Assembly (NCBI GenBank): GCA_907163375.1
Contig: CAJQUW010012673.1
Span: 1 to 64,000 of the forward strand
Reading direction: 5' to 3'
Source of the DNA: Prostheceraeus crozeri
Taxonomy: Eukaryota > Platyhelminthes > Polycladida > Euryleptidae
Length of the DNA: 64,000 bases
Program-made: the position numbers and the translations under genes
Shown: positions 1 to 11,675 of the stretch, piece by piece
How positions within the stretch are numbered: position 1 is the stretch's first letter
Layout: the number at the start of each line of letters is the position of its first letter
The notes under the pieces: generated by a model
What the model saw: the letters and a program-made list of their open reading frames with translations, nothing else
Told to the model about the DNA's origin: nothing
Database searches by the model: none

Positions 1-137
1 AGTAAAAACAAAAAGAAAATTCCATGGTAAATAGATATTGAGTCGATATAGTTATACGAATAATTAGTGTTGATCTGACGAGAAAAGAGATGGTGGGCCC
101 ATGCTAAAAACTAATACAATCAACAAGAATGCTGTAC

Positions 138-1026
138 GCATCAAGGTTGGATCTTGGGTCTTGGGTGATCTTGGGGGGTACCCAAGAATCTTGGGGTGCC
201 GAACCAAGATCTTGGGTGACACCCAAGATTTAAAATCCAAGATTAAAAAATATATGGTGCAAAAAATACAAGTGTAATACATACTTGTAGGCCTATGTAG
301 AATTTACCAGGAAAATCAAAAAAGTCGTTGTCCTTGAAATCAGTATGTTAGCACCTGCAACCAAATCAAAGAATCTAACATTTTGAGTAGTTTACAATAT
401 TTGGCCTAAATGTGTATTTGTCTACACTTGATTATTGCAGTCGTTTTGAGTCAAAATCATATCTACACATGGTAATCAAACATATGCCTATGTTTTACAC
501 CATCTAATAATGATTAGCCTAATTATCATTTTTGTATAGGTTACCGTTATTATATTTATAAAACCGTTTATATTATTTAAGCCTACACTGTACTTAATTT
601 ATGCTGCATATGTAAAAACTAAGAAATGATTAATTCTTAATACAATGTTAAGCTTTTTATCATTTGCCTTTATTAGCATAAACATTTAAAGCCTTGTAAA
701 ATAGGTCAAGTTCTGACAGAGAACTATAGTAATACATTAATGAAGTATTTGCCTATCAACATTAAATTAAAACTGAATATCGGCCGAATATTGTAAGCCA
801 ATGAAGAATATCAAGCCAAGACGATGATAAATATGCTAATAGAAAAGTATGCTTCGTATCAACAAAATAAATTTCAAAGTCTGTCTTCAAGAATTGCCAG
901 TTGTACATCTTTTACTGAGATCTGTTCAATCTTGGGTCAAATCTTGGGTGACACCCAAGATTATACCCAAGATCAATCTTGGTCTCGGGAGTACCCAAGA
1001 CCAAGATTAGACCCAACCTTGTATGC
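138..1026. mobile_element. Non-autonomous TIR element (MITE-like) with palindromic subterminal repeats
   Basis: The two ends are inverted copies: the left end reads GCATCAAGGTTGG followed by several ATCTTGGGT words, and the right end, reverse-complemented, reads GCATACAAGGTTGGG followed by the same words. Each end also holds a 21-base palindrome (ATCTTGGGTG-A-CACCCAAGAT) near 209-229 and 941-961. The roughly 700 bp between the ends is AT-rich and has no convincing reading frame. No clear target duplication was found, so the superfamily is open. Confidence 0.6.
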
Positions 1027-1860
1027 ATCACATATGTTCATGCAAGCAGCATTGACACCTTTTATAAATGTCGGAATGTAATTGCCATGATAAAAGTAAG
1101 AGCTCTTTATCTCCATTCAAAATCTGCAGAATAAAGCGCATTGTAACAAACGAAATGCTAAATATCATTCTAACCCTTTTCGCCTCAGGGGGACATAATC
1201 CCCCTCGGTTTTTAATCTCACGCCGGAACGAATAATTATTTGAAGGCCTTCTTCGTTGACTTTTCCTAACTTTGTGTTGGCTTTCTCTTTCTCTAAGTGG
1301 TGGCTGCATATTTGTGGACCCAATATTTTAGCCACAGAGCCACATGAAAAAAATTTACAACCACATTTTTTCGACAATTTTTTTATATTCACCTCTATTG
1401 ATAAGAATTTGAGTTTTAAGTTGATTTTCAACTTTTGTAGCTTGCCCATTCAGGATATATGGTCGAGTATTTATGTTAATTGACTTTTTGCCTCATTATG
1501 ATGACTAATATTACGCATGTTCTATACATACTACTTAAAAATACGAAATTTAGAAAAATGATTGTTTGAATTTTAAATGTTATTTATGGTAACAAGATCA
1601 ACTTGGAATGAGCAACTGATATCACCGTCGGATAGAGCATTCCAAAAATAGCTTTACCTTAATAACAATAATATGCCACATAAGTTAGTGGTTTAGAAGA
1701 TCTTAGGAGGCATAATGTGCCTCCCCGCATAATACTTCACCGACAAGAAAAAGCCTGGGCAAATAGGGTTAATGTAAACATCATTTATCTTGCTTAACTT
1801 CGTCAATGAAAATTGTCGTCATGACGTTTCATAATTTTTAAAAGCAAATTGCCCAAATCA
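1027..1860. other. Non-coding stretch, nothing recognised
   Basis: Only short frames occur, none with a recognisable domain, and no paired inverted ends were seen. Confidence 0.4.
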
Positions 1861-1950
1861 GTCGGAGTCTTATCAAGCCGTGGAGTCGAAAACGGAATTC
1901 TATCAAACCTCTGAGTCGAAGTTGGAGTCGTATCAAAATAATAGGACTCC
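1861..1950. repeat. Short tandem repeat, unit about 30 bp, nearly 3 copies
   Basis: A degenerate unit carrying GGAGTC..TATCAAA..GAGTCGAA recurs at about 1861, 1891 and 1921. The copies differ at several positions, so the array is not recent. Confidence 0.55.
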
Positions 1951-2042
1951 CCTCCAGCTTCATGTACCACAAATACATTCAATCTTATGGTCAAATGATA
2001 GTAATTGGTTATATGCGGTCATTAATGAGGACTAATTAATCA

Positions 2043-2578
2043 ATGATGAGCAAAGCAGAAACCACAAACCCTTCATCTTCCGTGCTTAAACACATTCAAA
2101 CGTGCAAAGTACAACATTCGGACATCAATATTGACATTCTGGCCCACGATCATGACAACACAAATTTGAGATTACGTGAAGCATTCATCATTAACAAATG
2201 TAAACCAACAATAAATAATAGAATAGAACTTGACAGCTACCGTGATTTCCTTTTTTTAATGATAACTCTATCATTTCTTCACTACATCATCCAACATAGA
2301 ATTCATCCATCCTGTCAGGTCAATTTATTTTTACTGCTAGTAAAGATATGTAATTCAGTACAAGCTGTTCATATCTACATTCCTTCATAACATATCATTG
2401 TAAATCATCATGTCATCTCATCGTAAATATCATTTTCAAATTCCCTATTGCTTAAACTTCTAATCTTTTGTACTTGAAGATGATTGCTGGATGGCGATCG
2501 AAAAATTTTGTACATAAGAAAAATAATAATTAACATCTTTAAAAACCTGCCTCTTTCCGACTCAACTGCTACGCAAAG
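2043..2578 (+). mobile_element. Penelope-like element 3' end (GIY-YIG tail plus 3' UTR)
   Basis: The frame at 2043-2242 encodes the last part of a PLE GIY-YIG endonuclease domain: a H-I-x3-C pattern followed by LRLREAFIINKCKPTIN, the conserved C-terminal block where an acidic residue (E of REAF) and the KP.IN motif sit. The frame then runs on into AT-rich sequence. The 3' untranslated part up to 2578 is homologous over about 105 bp to the PLE tail at 14820-14930. The reverse transcriptase is absent, so this is a 5'-truncated copy. Family membership is well supported; exact ends are estimates. Confidence 0.75.
2469..2514 (+). ncRNA. Hammerhead-ribozyme-like fold in PLE 3' end
   Basis: TGTAC (2469-2473) can pair with GTACA (2510-2514) as stem I. 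Between them lie a TTGAAGA core (consensus CTGANGA), a stem II of GATTGCT/GGCGATC with loop GGAT, GAAA at 2500-2503, and a very short stem III. Hammerhead motifs with minimal stem III are known in PLE terminal repeats. Deviations here are the first core base (T for C) and one extra T between the core and stem II, so activity is doubtful for this copy. Confidence 0.45.
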
Positions 2579-3197
2579 CAGAAGATGTTCTCAGGCTTGA
2601 GCAATAAAAGCACAAAAACTCCTCGGCAGCCTTAGACGTAGCATTTGGATGTGCAATGGCTGGTCAAAACGGTTCGGAATGACGCAAACTAGCTTGAAAT
2701 ATCTAGAATGGCTGAACAAGCTGAAGGACTGCACAACAGACAGTCTGCGTGTCTGGCTTTGACGCACTGGTGATATTTTTTATAGAGATCTTATTAATTC
2801 AACAGAACAAGACATGATCAATAAAAAGTTATCTGTCTGTTGGAGAGCTTTCAACAATGAATTTTCAATTAAATAGAATTGAAAAAAAGTTAGTCAAAAT
2901 CTCTTCAATATGCCTTGCTCATGAGAAATAACCAGTTCATCTGGGCATAGAATAGAAGGATATCTTCAGACATACAGTCTTCCAAAGCTCCATTATTATC
3001 TTGAGAAAAGCGATGTCGGACAGCTTTCGACTAATTATTTTCTATACAATTTAAGTGGAAAGATACGGCTGAAAGCTTTCCAATAGGCCGACAATTTTTT
3101 ATCAATCATGTCTGAGTTTTACTAAATTGAATGTGTCCAGAAACAATGACCATGACAAAATCTCATTCTTGATAATGACTTTCAACTTATAGTACTT
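2579..3197. other. Non-coding stretch, nothing recognised
   Basis: No supported frame or paired repeat was found between the PLE tail and the Harbinger element. Confidence 0.4.
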
Positions 3198-3475
3198 TTA
3201 CAGTCGATTGCACCATCGTGGAATAGTTATTCCAGGAATAAATCCTAATCTCAGACTAGTTATTCCGTGGAGCTAACTGTCATTGCACCAACGGAGCTGA
3301 TTGCAGGTTTAACTATTCCAGCGAGTTATGCCGCCCTTGAAAAACACGCGCCAATGACGTCATTGACTGCGTCATTTGTGGGTCATTTGTCAAACGTTGC
3401 TATGATAACTAACGGTTTTCAGTGCGTGAATAATCGGTCAATGATTCCACTTTCTTTCGAAAGAGACAAGCGGAA

Positions 3476-4219
3476 ATGAGTGGACGCAAGAGTAGCCCGA
3501 ACTTCACGACAGCGGAAATTGAGATTTTTCTCGACCTGCTCTCCGGCAAACGAGGAGAGATAGTGGAGTCCAAGAAAACTGACGGTTCCTGTGTTAAGGA
3601 GAAGGAGAAAGAATGGAAGAAAATTGAAAGCGAATTCAAGGCTCGCAGTGGAACTTCAAGAGATGCGAAGAACTTGAAATTATTGTGCAAGCGCTTGAAG
3701 ATCGACGCCAAGAAGAAGGACGCACAATGCAAAAGAGAAACTCGGAGGACTGGAGTCGGTTTGACACAGAATCCCTTGACACTTTCACCTGTTAGTGAGA
3801 GGGTTGTCGGTATCCTTCCGAAGGAGCAAGTCACTCCGTCGGTGGAAAGCCCGTTTGACTCGGATGGTATGTCGCAACCGACAAGGTAGGCCCTCTTTCT
3901 TTAATTTTCAAAACGTGAACAAGTTTGATAATTGCTTTCAATTCTTTCATTTCAGTTACCTCGCCATGCTCGACGAAGACAGTGATGATGATGCAGTTCA
4001 TGCCACAGGCAAGCAGGCTGCTGATATTGCCGACATTGATGCTGCAGAGGCGGGTCCATCATCAGCTGAGCATGAGCCGAAAAAGAAGAAAAGGATGAAG
4101 AAGAAATGACGCCCTTCCAAAGAGAAATTCTGCGCATGGCAACAATAGAGCACAAGGCAAAGATGAAGGTGTTGAAGTTGAAAGAACAGTACTATCTCAA
4201 TAAATTGAATGATTGTTAA
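3476..4219 (+). pseudogene. Harbinger ORF1, Myb/SANT-like DNA-binding protein
   Basis: In Harbinger transposons this protein binds the element ends and helps bring the transposase to the nucleus and to DNA. The first exon (3476-3885, starting MSGRKSSPNFTTAEIEIFL) has the Myb/SANT-like trihelix pattern with spaced aromatic and basic residues through about residue 85. A 70-bp GT-AG intron (3886-3955) joins in frame to an acidic, then lysine-rich segment (EPKKKKRMKKK). The conserved C-terminal helix, ILRMATIEHKAKMKVLKL ending NKLNDC, lies one frame over at 4109-4219, so an indel in the lysine tract near 4080-4105 disconnects it. Start chosen because it is the first ATG and precedes the domain directly. 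Confidence 0.8.
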
Positions 4220-4377
4220 AGAATGAAGCTTGTTTTTTGAAACCGAATTAAAATGCTATGTTAAAATTTCTCTTAATTTTTACGGAGACAAATAACAAAA
4301 ACCAAATGCTTCCAATTAATTAATTCGTCTATTAATTTCAAAAACAGCAATTGCAGATGATGCGCCATGATAGACCA

Positions 4378-5443
4378 TCATGATTGACTTGCGAAAAAAT
4401 CACGAACAATACGCCGTCGCACAGAGTTTCCAAGAGTATCGTTGACATTGATAATTAATGGGTCATCAATTTGATCTTCAACAGCGTCAGGCAAAAAAAT
4501 CCTCGTTCAATCCAATCCCAATGTTGTGCAAAACAGCACAAGCCACAATGACAATTGGGCATCTTTCCACTTTCATTCTCAGTCCATATCGTAAGATAGA
4601 AAATCATCGCTTCCACACTCCGAACCCTCTTTCGATGAGGTTTCGAGTCTTCTTGTGAGATCGGTTGAAACGTTCCTCGTGAGGGTTAGCAGGACGAAGG
4701 AATGGCGTCAAAAGAAAGGGTTTGCATGGATAGTCAGAATCCCCAAGTATCCAAGAGTTCGTCATGTTTTCTAACTTCATATACAAGGTAGAGCACTCGA
4801 AAATACGAGAATCGTGGGCGCTGCCATACCATTTGCATACTATGTCATGAATTCGGAAATCTGGCCCCATCATGACTTGAACGTTAATATAGAAATAAGA
4901 ATTCCTATTCCGGTACAGTTCGGCATGGATGACGATTTGCTTTTCGAATTGGTATGTGCGTGCCATCGATCAAGCCAACAACTCCGGGAAAATTTGCAAT
5001 TTCATAAAACGATGCTTTTTTTCTGCCTTGATCGACTGCTGCCGGGAACATAATTTTTGAACGAGACAAAGAGGCGATTGCTTTGCTCACTTTGTGTACG
5101 ATCCGATTTACAGTCGATTCATGAACGCCGAAAAGATCGCCGTCAGTTTTCTGGTAGGATCCGGTTGCATAAAATCGCAACGTGATAAGTAGTTGATAGA
5201 TGGCAGAAAAAGGTCTGTTTCTTCTGGATGATGGCCGCAATTGAACTTCGATAAGGCTCAAAATGTGGTTTGCCCCTTCTTTAGAGAACCGATATCGCTG
5301 TCGAAATTCAGCATCGCTGTAAGCACCGAACGGATCCAGTCTTTTCCGGTATACGGCCTTTCGTCGTCGATAAGAAAATCGTAAAGACCCTATGCCTCTT
5401 TAAATATTGCGATATCATTGAAGCGTGCAATGCCAGTTGTCAT
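4378..5443 (-). pseudogene. HARBI1-like DDE transposase, decayed
   Basis: Read on the minus strand, the protein starts MTTGIARFNDIAIFKEA, then shows KRLDPFGAYSDAEFRQRYRF, the helix-turn-helix region ending YATGSYQ, and the first catalytic Asp in LIDGTHIPI. After a frame change near 4905-4966 it continues with WYGSAHDSRIF (second Asp), LGDSDYPCKPFLL, and the Glu block LIERGFGVWKR. The C-terminus is VACAVLHNIG, ending FFASQS and a stop at 4378. At least one stop near the N-terminus and several frame changes break it. Length fits the 340-360 aa of the family. It converges on the ORF1 gene, the usual arrangement. Confidence 0.88.
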
Positions 5444-5709
5444 CTTTTCCAACAAACAAAGCCCTCCGTCACCTTTTAAACCGGCTGTTGCACAGGAATA
5501 AAAACAACGGACTAAATCAGCGAGTTAGTCTCACTCATTCCCTATTCTCCATTGGTGCAATGAAAATTATTATTCTAAGAATAAATGTATTCAGAGATTA
5601 ACTTTAATCTCGGAATAAGGCTTATTCCTCGTTGGTGCAATGCAAGTAAGTTATTCCTTGTGTTATTCCAGGAATAAGACTTATTCCACGATGGTGCAAT
5701 CGACCCTTA

Positions 5710-6766
5710 GAGTCGATCGTCCCATGCTTTTGTTACCCAAGCCACACCACTGTTGATTTCTGCAATGAAAAAACGTTGGTAGGTCTAAGCTAAAGGTGAG
5801 CATCGATGACAATATTTCCAATGTTGTTCTCCTCATTGATGTCACATACATGCAGGGTCATATTCTACGGCATTATTGCTATCGATAGTTTCACTTTTCA
5901 GCAATTGAAGGATTATGGTGACATCAATTTGCTTGACCTATTGTCTTCTCGGTGTATTGCATGAGAATTCGTGTGGGGCTTGGCAATGAACATGATATTT
6001 TCATAATCTCGCACGCTCTCTTCACCAGAAGTGTTTTAGTAGGTACTTGCATGGACTTTGGACACCCTATGTATCTGGAAGTCGCAATGATATCCGCATT
6101 CACCTGCGCGAGATGGGAACATCCACTGCAGCGGATCCAGTCACAGAAATAGAATAATCTGCAAGGAAATATGTAATCAGGCCACAGGCACGCAGGAAAG
6201 GCCTCCTGCTATGTCCTTCGCATCCCATTATGGTCTATCACCACAAGGGACAGACCAAAAGTCATGGCCACAAACAGAAAGTCATAGCCACAACTCAGTA
6301 CTTGTCGCTTACGGTTTGCGCACGGCTTATCCTGTGCGCGTTGAAACTTAATTGGATTAACTTTTTAGGTTAACGGCCAGATGTCAATGCGACCTCCAGA
6401 TGCTTAGAGCATGGACATTGTCTACAAGTCTATGAATAGAGTATGTTTATTTGATAGATTGAAATATTAGATATATAGATTAATATATAATATAATATAA
6501 TATTAATATATATTAAATATAGATTATTCAATACCGTGTGGGTAACCTAAAGTTTCACATGTAAGCTTATTTCAAATGAAAGCATGAAGTTTCCGATTCA
6601 TAGCTCGATTTAGCAGAATGTCCCAACGGAACGAACAAGTCATTGAGACACAGTCAAGGACACGAAATCGAACCATCTGTAACACATGGAAGTCAAATTA
6701 ACAGTTCGATTGTTCGTTATTGGCTCATTTCATGTGCTACAGAATCGATTTCTGGGTCTTCCGTTC
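5710..6766. other. Non-coding stretch with AT-rich tract
   Basis: Nothing gene-like was found. A nearly pure A/T tract lies at about 6465-6525. Confidence 0.4.
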
Positions 6767-7733
6767 AGTTAGATCATGGAAACTATCGGCGCTTCGCTTG
6801 ACCAGGAAGTGACAACAAAAGTCTCTATGCATCGATCCTACAAGTTGAGTCCCTGAAAATTCATTATTACTGTTGGATGTTTCACATTATATTTTTCATT
6901 GGATCATTTTAATTACTTTCCTTTAACGACAATGAAGAAACACTCATAGGATAATCAATATCAGCACATGTAGGAATTCATTATACCACTGCAACACCTA
7001 TACAAACATAGGGTGGGTTTCTACGAAAAACACTCTGATTATCTAGATCAATGCTCGACCACGTTGGCTACATAATGTACAAATGTGTGATCAAATAAGA
7101 ATTATTCAACGGATGATCGACAGTCAGTAATTTCTGAGACATAGTTTTTAATAAGTCATGTACTATAGGCGTGAAAGAGAACTCTGGAAGCTAATTGCTT
7201 CAAGTCACAATCACATCATTGATAGCATCTCTAGAGAATAAGTTGGCCTAGTTTTGGTCAATATTTGCAATTGTGCAGTAATAAAAGACATCTTTGAATA
7301 ATTCATTTCATAATGATTTGACATGCATTAGTGAATCACCTGCATTTCAATAGCCCTATTTCAGCAGGTGTGTCGAATTCCTATGAACCAATGGGCATAT
7401 TCCGCAGTGACAACAAGAGGCCTGACGGAATAACCCTTTTGAATTGGAAAAGAGGCCGAGTCCTTATGTGGGACTTTACATGTATCCACACACTTGCTTC
7501 CACGTATTAAATTTAATTTTCGCGTCAAATTTAACAAATACGACGAAATTGGAGACCGATACATTTTTGCTCCATTGCATCGAAACTATGGGGGCATATG
7601 ATGATAGTTTCGCAAAATTTATTAAAACGGTTGGCAAGTGCCTGATGACATCAACTGGCGAAAAAAGGCAGCTACTTACCTCCAGCAATCCTTGAGCGTT
7701 TCCGTTCAAATCGGTAACGCAGACAGCGTAGTG

Positions 7734-9171
7734 CAGTGGTGACCAACGCGCTGCACGCGGGCCATTTGGTGGCCCGCCACCGCTTCTCACATCTAAAGTG
7801 GCCGTTGACATTATTTGATTAGGTGATGTGAAAATGACTCACTCCTATCTCGACCTTTGAGAGATGCTTCTAAGGGTGAGGAATCCTCTGTACAATTTTC
7901 AAAACCATTAATTACTAACGATGTGAATAATATGATCGCACAAAAATTCATATTCGAATGATCCAAATGCTCCCTTCGCAATGAACATCTTCTCGCATAA
8001 GCGCAAAATGGTCATCACTTGTGCGAGTCTATGCTACGTCGTGGCACTAGGTGACATGCCACGCTCAATTACGCGTAATTGCACATGACCCTAGACATCC
8101 GTGGCTATGTGGGACATTGCTGCAATACAAGTTACATAAGTTAGTATAGTTGGCAGTCCTGTTATGTATATAGACTTTGCGTCTCATGTGTCTGCATGTA
8201 TCAGAGGCTGAACAATGTGATACGACCTAAATTTCATGCTCAGGGAAGACAGAACATGTTTAGCGGTTCATCCGTGGTTCAAGCGGCAACGCAGACAACC
8301 GTAGACGTCGCGCAAACTATAAACTCTCGCCCGCGTGTATTCATAAGCATACCCCATGTTTTAACAGCATCAGATCAAGTGATTTCTGACTCTTAGTGCA
8401 GCGCGTATGTGCTCGCGTAGAAGAAAAGAATGTCCTTAACCACGGATGTTCGGGGTGTTCCGCAATTGCGCGTGAATTGCGCGTGGCATGTCACCTAGTG
8501 GGTATTCGATGCCTTATTGAGCATGCTTCACTACGTAATAAACCACTCTTAAATGATCCTGAAAATAGGCTATATTATGGCCTAAGTAGACCTAATCTGC
8601 GTATGACGGAATCCAACCGCATGATTCTAATAGGCCAACATTTTTTCAAATGTTCTTGCTGAATTTCATTTGCACCCTATTTTACCAATGTATTTTGTAC
8701 TTGATTGGTATTAGCATGCGACTACCGTTTATGGAGCTCGTGCACGGTTTTTCAAAGCCGTTTATGCTTGGTTGATATATGTACACGTAGGTAGGCCCAC
8801 ATGTAGCATGATTAATTGTAGCACAATCAATTCAATTTTCACGGCTTTTAGGCGGATAGTTGCACTGCACTTACAAACCGATGTATTTCGATGAAACAAG
8901 ATAATACCAGTCATATCACAAAAAAGTCTTATGGCCGTTTAATTACACAAAAGAAAAGCTTCCATGATTTGTTACAGGCCTATTATCTCTTCAATGCTCA
9001 CAGGAATTATTAAAGAAATCAGCTGTTGTATACATTTACATGTGGAGTTGTAAGAAGACAACTGTATATACACAGGCACGGCACAGCAGCCGGAATAAAT
9101 GAAATTTAAACCTCCTTGCTACCTTTTAAAATCGGTGTGGCCCACTACCCCAACTTGGTTGCCCACCACTG
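7734..9171. mobile_element. Non-autonomous hAT element nested in the P-like element
   Basis: The ends read CAGTGGTGACCAACG and, inverted, CAGTGGTGGGCAACC, typical hAT termini. The flanking 8-mers are GCGTAGTG (7726-7733) and GTGTAGTG (9172-9179), matching at 7 of 8 positions, as expected for an aged hAT target duplication. No transposase frame was seen inside; most of the body is filler plus a further nested palindromic element at 8045-8500. Confidence 0.75.
8045..8500. mobile_element. Small palindromic TIR element nested inside the hAT
   Basis: Inverted ends of about 60 bp start CACTAGGTGACATGCCACGC on the left (8045) and end with the complement on the right (8500). Both arms also share ATCCGTGG about 55-60 bp in. 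The CACTAG start resembles CMC/CACTA termini, but no clean 2-3-bp target duplication was found, so the class is tentative. It has no coding content. Confidence 0.55.
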
Positions 9172-9179
9172 GTGTAGTG

Positions 9180-10540
9180 GGTTGCATCCCACCCAAAGGG
9201 TAAGGCCTTGAACACTGTTTTTGACCTCTGATTCGACTTTAGACGCTATCTTCCCTTAACTTCAAAAACACCCTTTTTATCTTTCTAGATGTCGTTTCTG
9301 CTTGTCATCTTGTGTTGTTTAGGAATGATATTCTGCGAAAAAGTTCATTTCATATTCTTCCGCTTCAAATTGATCGATCACTCTCTCACAAATCAAAATA
9401 GTATTTTCAAATGTTATCGAATCTACTTGAACGCAAGATTGATTATTCAACAGCGCAAGCAAATTATCAATTTATGAAAAGAGAAATTTTCCTGAAGGGC
9501 TCATTTCTCGTCCAAATAAATGAAGTTTCATTTCATCGATTGTTGCACTTAAGTGAAGGTCATCAGTGATGGTAAATGATTTCATAATTTTCGGAGCATC
9601 ATGCTCATTAAGAATTATGAAAAATGAAAAAAGAACTTTTATTCGAAACTTTATCGAAATATTGTAAATGGTTGAGCCGAAAATAAAGTAAGTGCATTAG
9701 GTAAAGTGGTAACTCCACATTTATTGAATCCCCAACGTGTATACACTTTCGATTTTACTAAATAAACTCGAGGCGGATATAATTGTTAGTTGTTGCCAAA
9801 TGTAAATTATACACATTTATGCAGTTTTGAAGAAATTACCACGGAATTGAGTGATCATGATAGCAATGCAGAAGAAATGATGGTATTTTACAGATCCTCC
9901 GTGTCATGACAGCCTTGGTGAGGCAATGTTGGTTAAATTAGCAACTCAATCACCTGCTATTGCTTTCATGCTGAACCTCAAAAGAACCTTCTTAAGCGTG
10001 ATCATGTCATAAGCATGTCACTGGTAGAGCAAAATAGCAGAATCAAAGACAATGATTTCAATTAACTTTGAAAGATGTAAATGGGTCCACATCACCATTC
10101 AGATTCATGAAGTGAAGCCTAAATTTAGTGAATAATAAATTCATGCCGACGAAAACAGAATTAAAAACAATTTATTTCAGCCAAGAAAGTACAATAAGAT
10201 CTCTACTTTTTCATGAAGACGTCTATTACGGTGCGGTTCATGAAATTCCCTTGACAATCAGCTATTTCCACTTAGTTAGGATGCTTATTAGCAAATATAC
10301 ATTCCTTTTGATATCCAACTTGTCTCATACTACATAAAGAGGGGGTTTCTGTGTCGGTAGCAAGTAAATTTGCAAAATTTTAGCTTTTTAAAAATTGCTC
10401 AAATAATTTTTTTGGACCGCAGGAACGTAAATCTCCACAAAAAATGAATTTTTCCTTATAAAATTTTTCACTGTATACAGATACTTTTTTTTGAGTTGAC
10501 ACTCATATACTTGCTCTCATAGGTTGGGCGTTTCACATGT
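9180..10540. other. Body of the P-like element, no recognisable domain
   Basis: AT-rich sequence between the nested hAT and the THAP segment. It should hold the catalytic part of the transposase if the P assignment is right, but only short frames survive and none was recognised. Confidence 0.35.
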
Positions 10541-10543
10541 TTT

Positions 10544-10986
10544 CTAATCGGAATAAGATTCTACAATGTCTTGGGATAAAAATTCGGTGTTTATCATTTT
10601 GTCTAGTGTTCTTTTACGACGATTTTCCATCAGAGGCTGACGATCTTTCTTGTGGTACACTGCGAGACATGTGAGCTTGCGCGCACTTTTAAAGATAGAA
10701 GGAGATGCGGTTTCACGCAATCTTCTGTTGGACAACGATCATCGAGGTTCAGTTTTTCTCCGTTAATATGCATCACAGAAAAATCGACGAAATCTGATTC
10801 CTTAAAATGTTCAGAGCAAACTCTAAAGTTGCTGTTAACGTTTCTTTCTCAAAACTTGGAGATCAATCTTTTCCCACTTTCGAGGTATACATTTTATCCA
10901 CTTCTCTAATAGCTCTTTATCTGATGTTGGAAACTTGTGCAGCGTCATCTTTGGCGATGCTTCGGATTCATTTTTAGCATTGCATC
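10544..10986 (-). pseudogene. THAP zinc-finger segment of a P-like transposase
   Basis: THAP domains are C2CH zinc fingers that bind transposon ends. On the minus strand, directly after a TTCCAG acceptor-like sequence at 10987-10992, the frame reads GCNAKNESE, then KMTLHKFPTSDKELLEKWIK, matching the Cys and the HKFP.D..L...W core. In an adjacent frame follow RVCSEHFKESDFVDF, the C-x2-H pair, and a Pro-containing tail. The first zinc Cys would be on an upstream exon that was not found. A stop and a frame change separate the halves. The following frame (10544-10735) is basic and ends in a stop. The domain call is from motif reading only. Confidence 0.7.
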
Positions 10987-11236
10987 CTGGAACACAACAA
11001 TTGTTAGGTATGCATGCTTACAGTGCAATTATCAGAAAAGTCAAGTTAACTTCGATTTGTGACAGCTCTAAAAACAGGACAACTTGCTGATTGCATTAAT
11101 AGGCATAAAGAACACAATCAATGTCACTTCCTGGTCAAGCGCAGCGCAGATGAGGGTTCCCTGAGTTAGATCATGGTCATATATTAGAGAGTTATATAGA
11201 TTTCCATGGCTAGATGCAGCCTAAGTAGAACGGTCC

Positions 11237-11675
11237 ATGGTTGTAGGCTCCTACTTAGCACATGGTGATGTAAATATCTACGGTACACGTAGGCTATGTA
11301 GATGTCAGCAGATGTCCTGTACAGAGCTACAAGACATTGCCTTAATCGATAGGGTTCAACGGAGTTTTACTCGGTGTGTGATACACTTATCAGGGCAACC
11401 CTACGAAGACCGCCTTCGAATATTGAGCATTCTAACACTGCAACTTCGCCGCCGTGCTTTGACTTAACAGCCGTGTTCCATAGCGAAGTTATTTAACCCT
11501 GTGACAAGGACTCGTGACCATGAATTCAAAATCTTCAAAACCTTTTAAGGGTTCAAGCCCGCATGAATATTTTTCCCAACGTGTCATTGACGACTGGAAT
11601 TCACTGCCCCCTGACATTGTGAACCAAACATCCCTACCGAGCTTCAAAAAGAACTTGTACAGTTTGCTATTTTGA
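11237..11675 (+). mobile_element. LINE 3' fragment (reverse-transcriptase C-terminal region)
   Basis: The frame at 11318-11467 reads LIDRVQRSFTRCV, then YEDRLRILSILTLQLRRR, the conserved region after the RT palm in Jockey/CR1-like LINEs. In another frame at 11562-11675 comes YFSQRVIDDWNSLPPDIV, ending FKKNLYSLLF and a stop, the standard extreme C-terminus of such LINEs. The pieces are out of frame and contain stops, so this is an old 5'-truncated copy. The clade cannot be decided from this much sequence. Confidence 0.82.

Larger units (their letters stand above)
3201..5706. mobile_element. PIF/Harbinger DNA transposon, copy 1 (TTA target duplication)
   Basis: The left end reads CAGTCGATTGCACCATCGTG and the right end, reverse-complemented, GGGTCGATTGCACCATCGTG. 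TTA flanks both sides (3198-3200 and 5707-5709), the 3-bp duplication typical of PIF/Harbinger. A second inverted pair (CATTGCACCAACG) lies just inside each end. The element carries the two genes expected of the superfamily, a Myb/SANT-like ORF1 on plus and a HARBI1-like transposase on minus, converging in the middle. The transposase is decayed, so this copy is dead. Confidence 0.93.
6767..11176. mobile_element. P-like (THAP) DNA transposon, 4.4 kb, decayed, with nested hAT
   Basis: Direct repeats of 13 bp (AGTTAGATCATGG) lie at 6767-6779 and 11164-11176. Just inside them are inverted ends sharing CGCTTGACCAGGAAGTGACA (left, about 6792-6812; right, inverted, about 11121-11141), preceded by weakly matching GGAAAC/GGGAACC segments. 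If the target duplication is 8 bp (AGTTAGAT), the ends begin CATGG and CAGGG. A THAP zinc-finger segment lies on the minus strand near the right end. THAP domain, 8-bp duplication and CA-starting ends together suggest the P superfamily; a longer duplication would point to Mutator-like elements instead. The rest of the transposase was not recognised. Confidence 0.6.

Noticed and set aside
1165-1449. Overlapping basic frames on minus
   Set aside because: No recognisable domain, splice structure or paired ends.
2043-2390. A 115-codon host gene
   Set aside because: The first 65 codons are a PLE GIY-YIG C-terminus; the rest is read-through into AT-rich sequence.
3409-3834. 141-codon minus-strand frame
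   Set aside because: Antisense shadow of Harbinger copy 1 ORF1.
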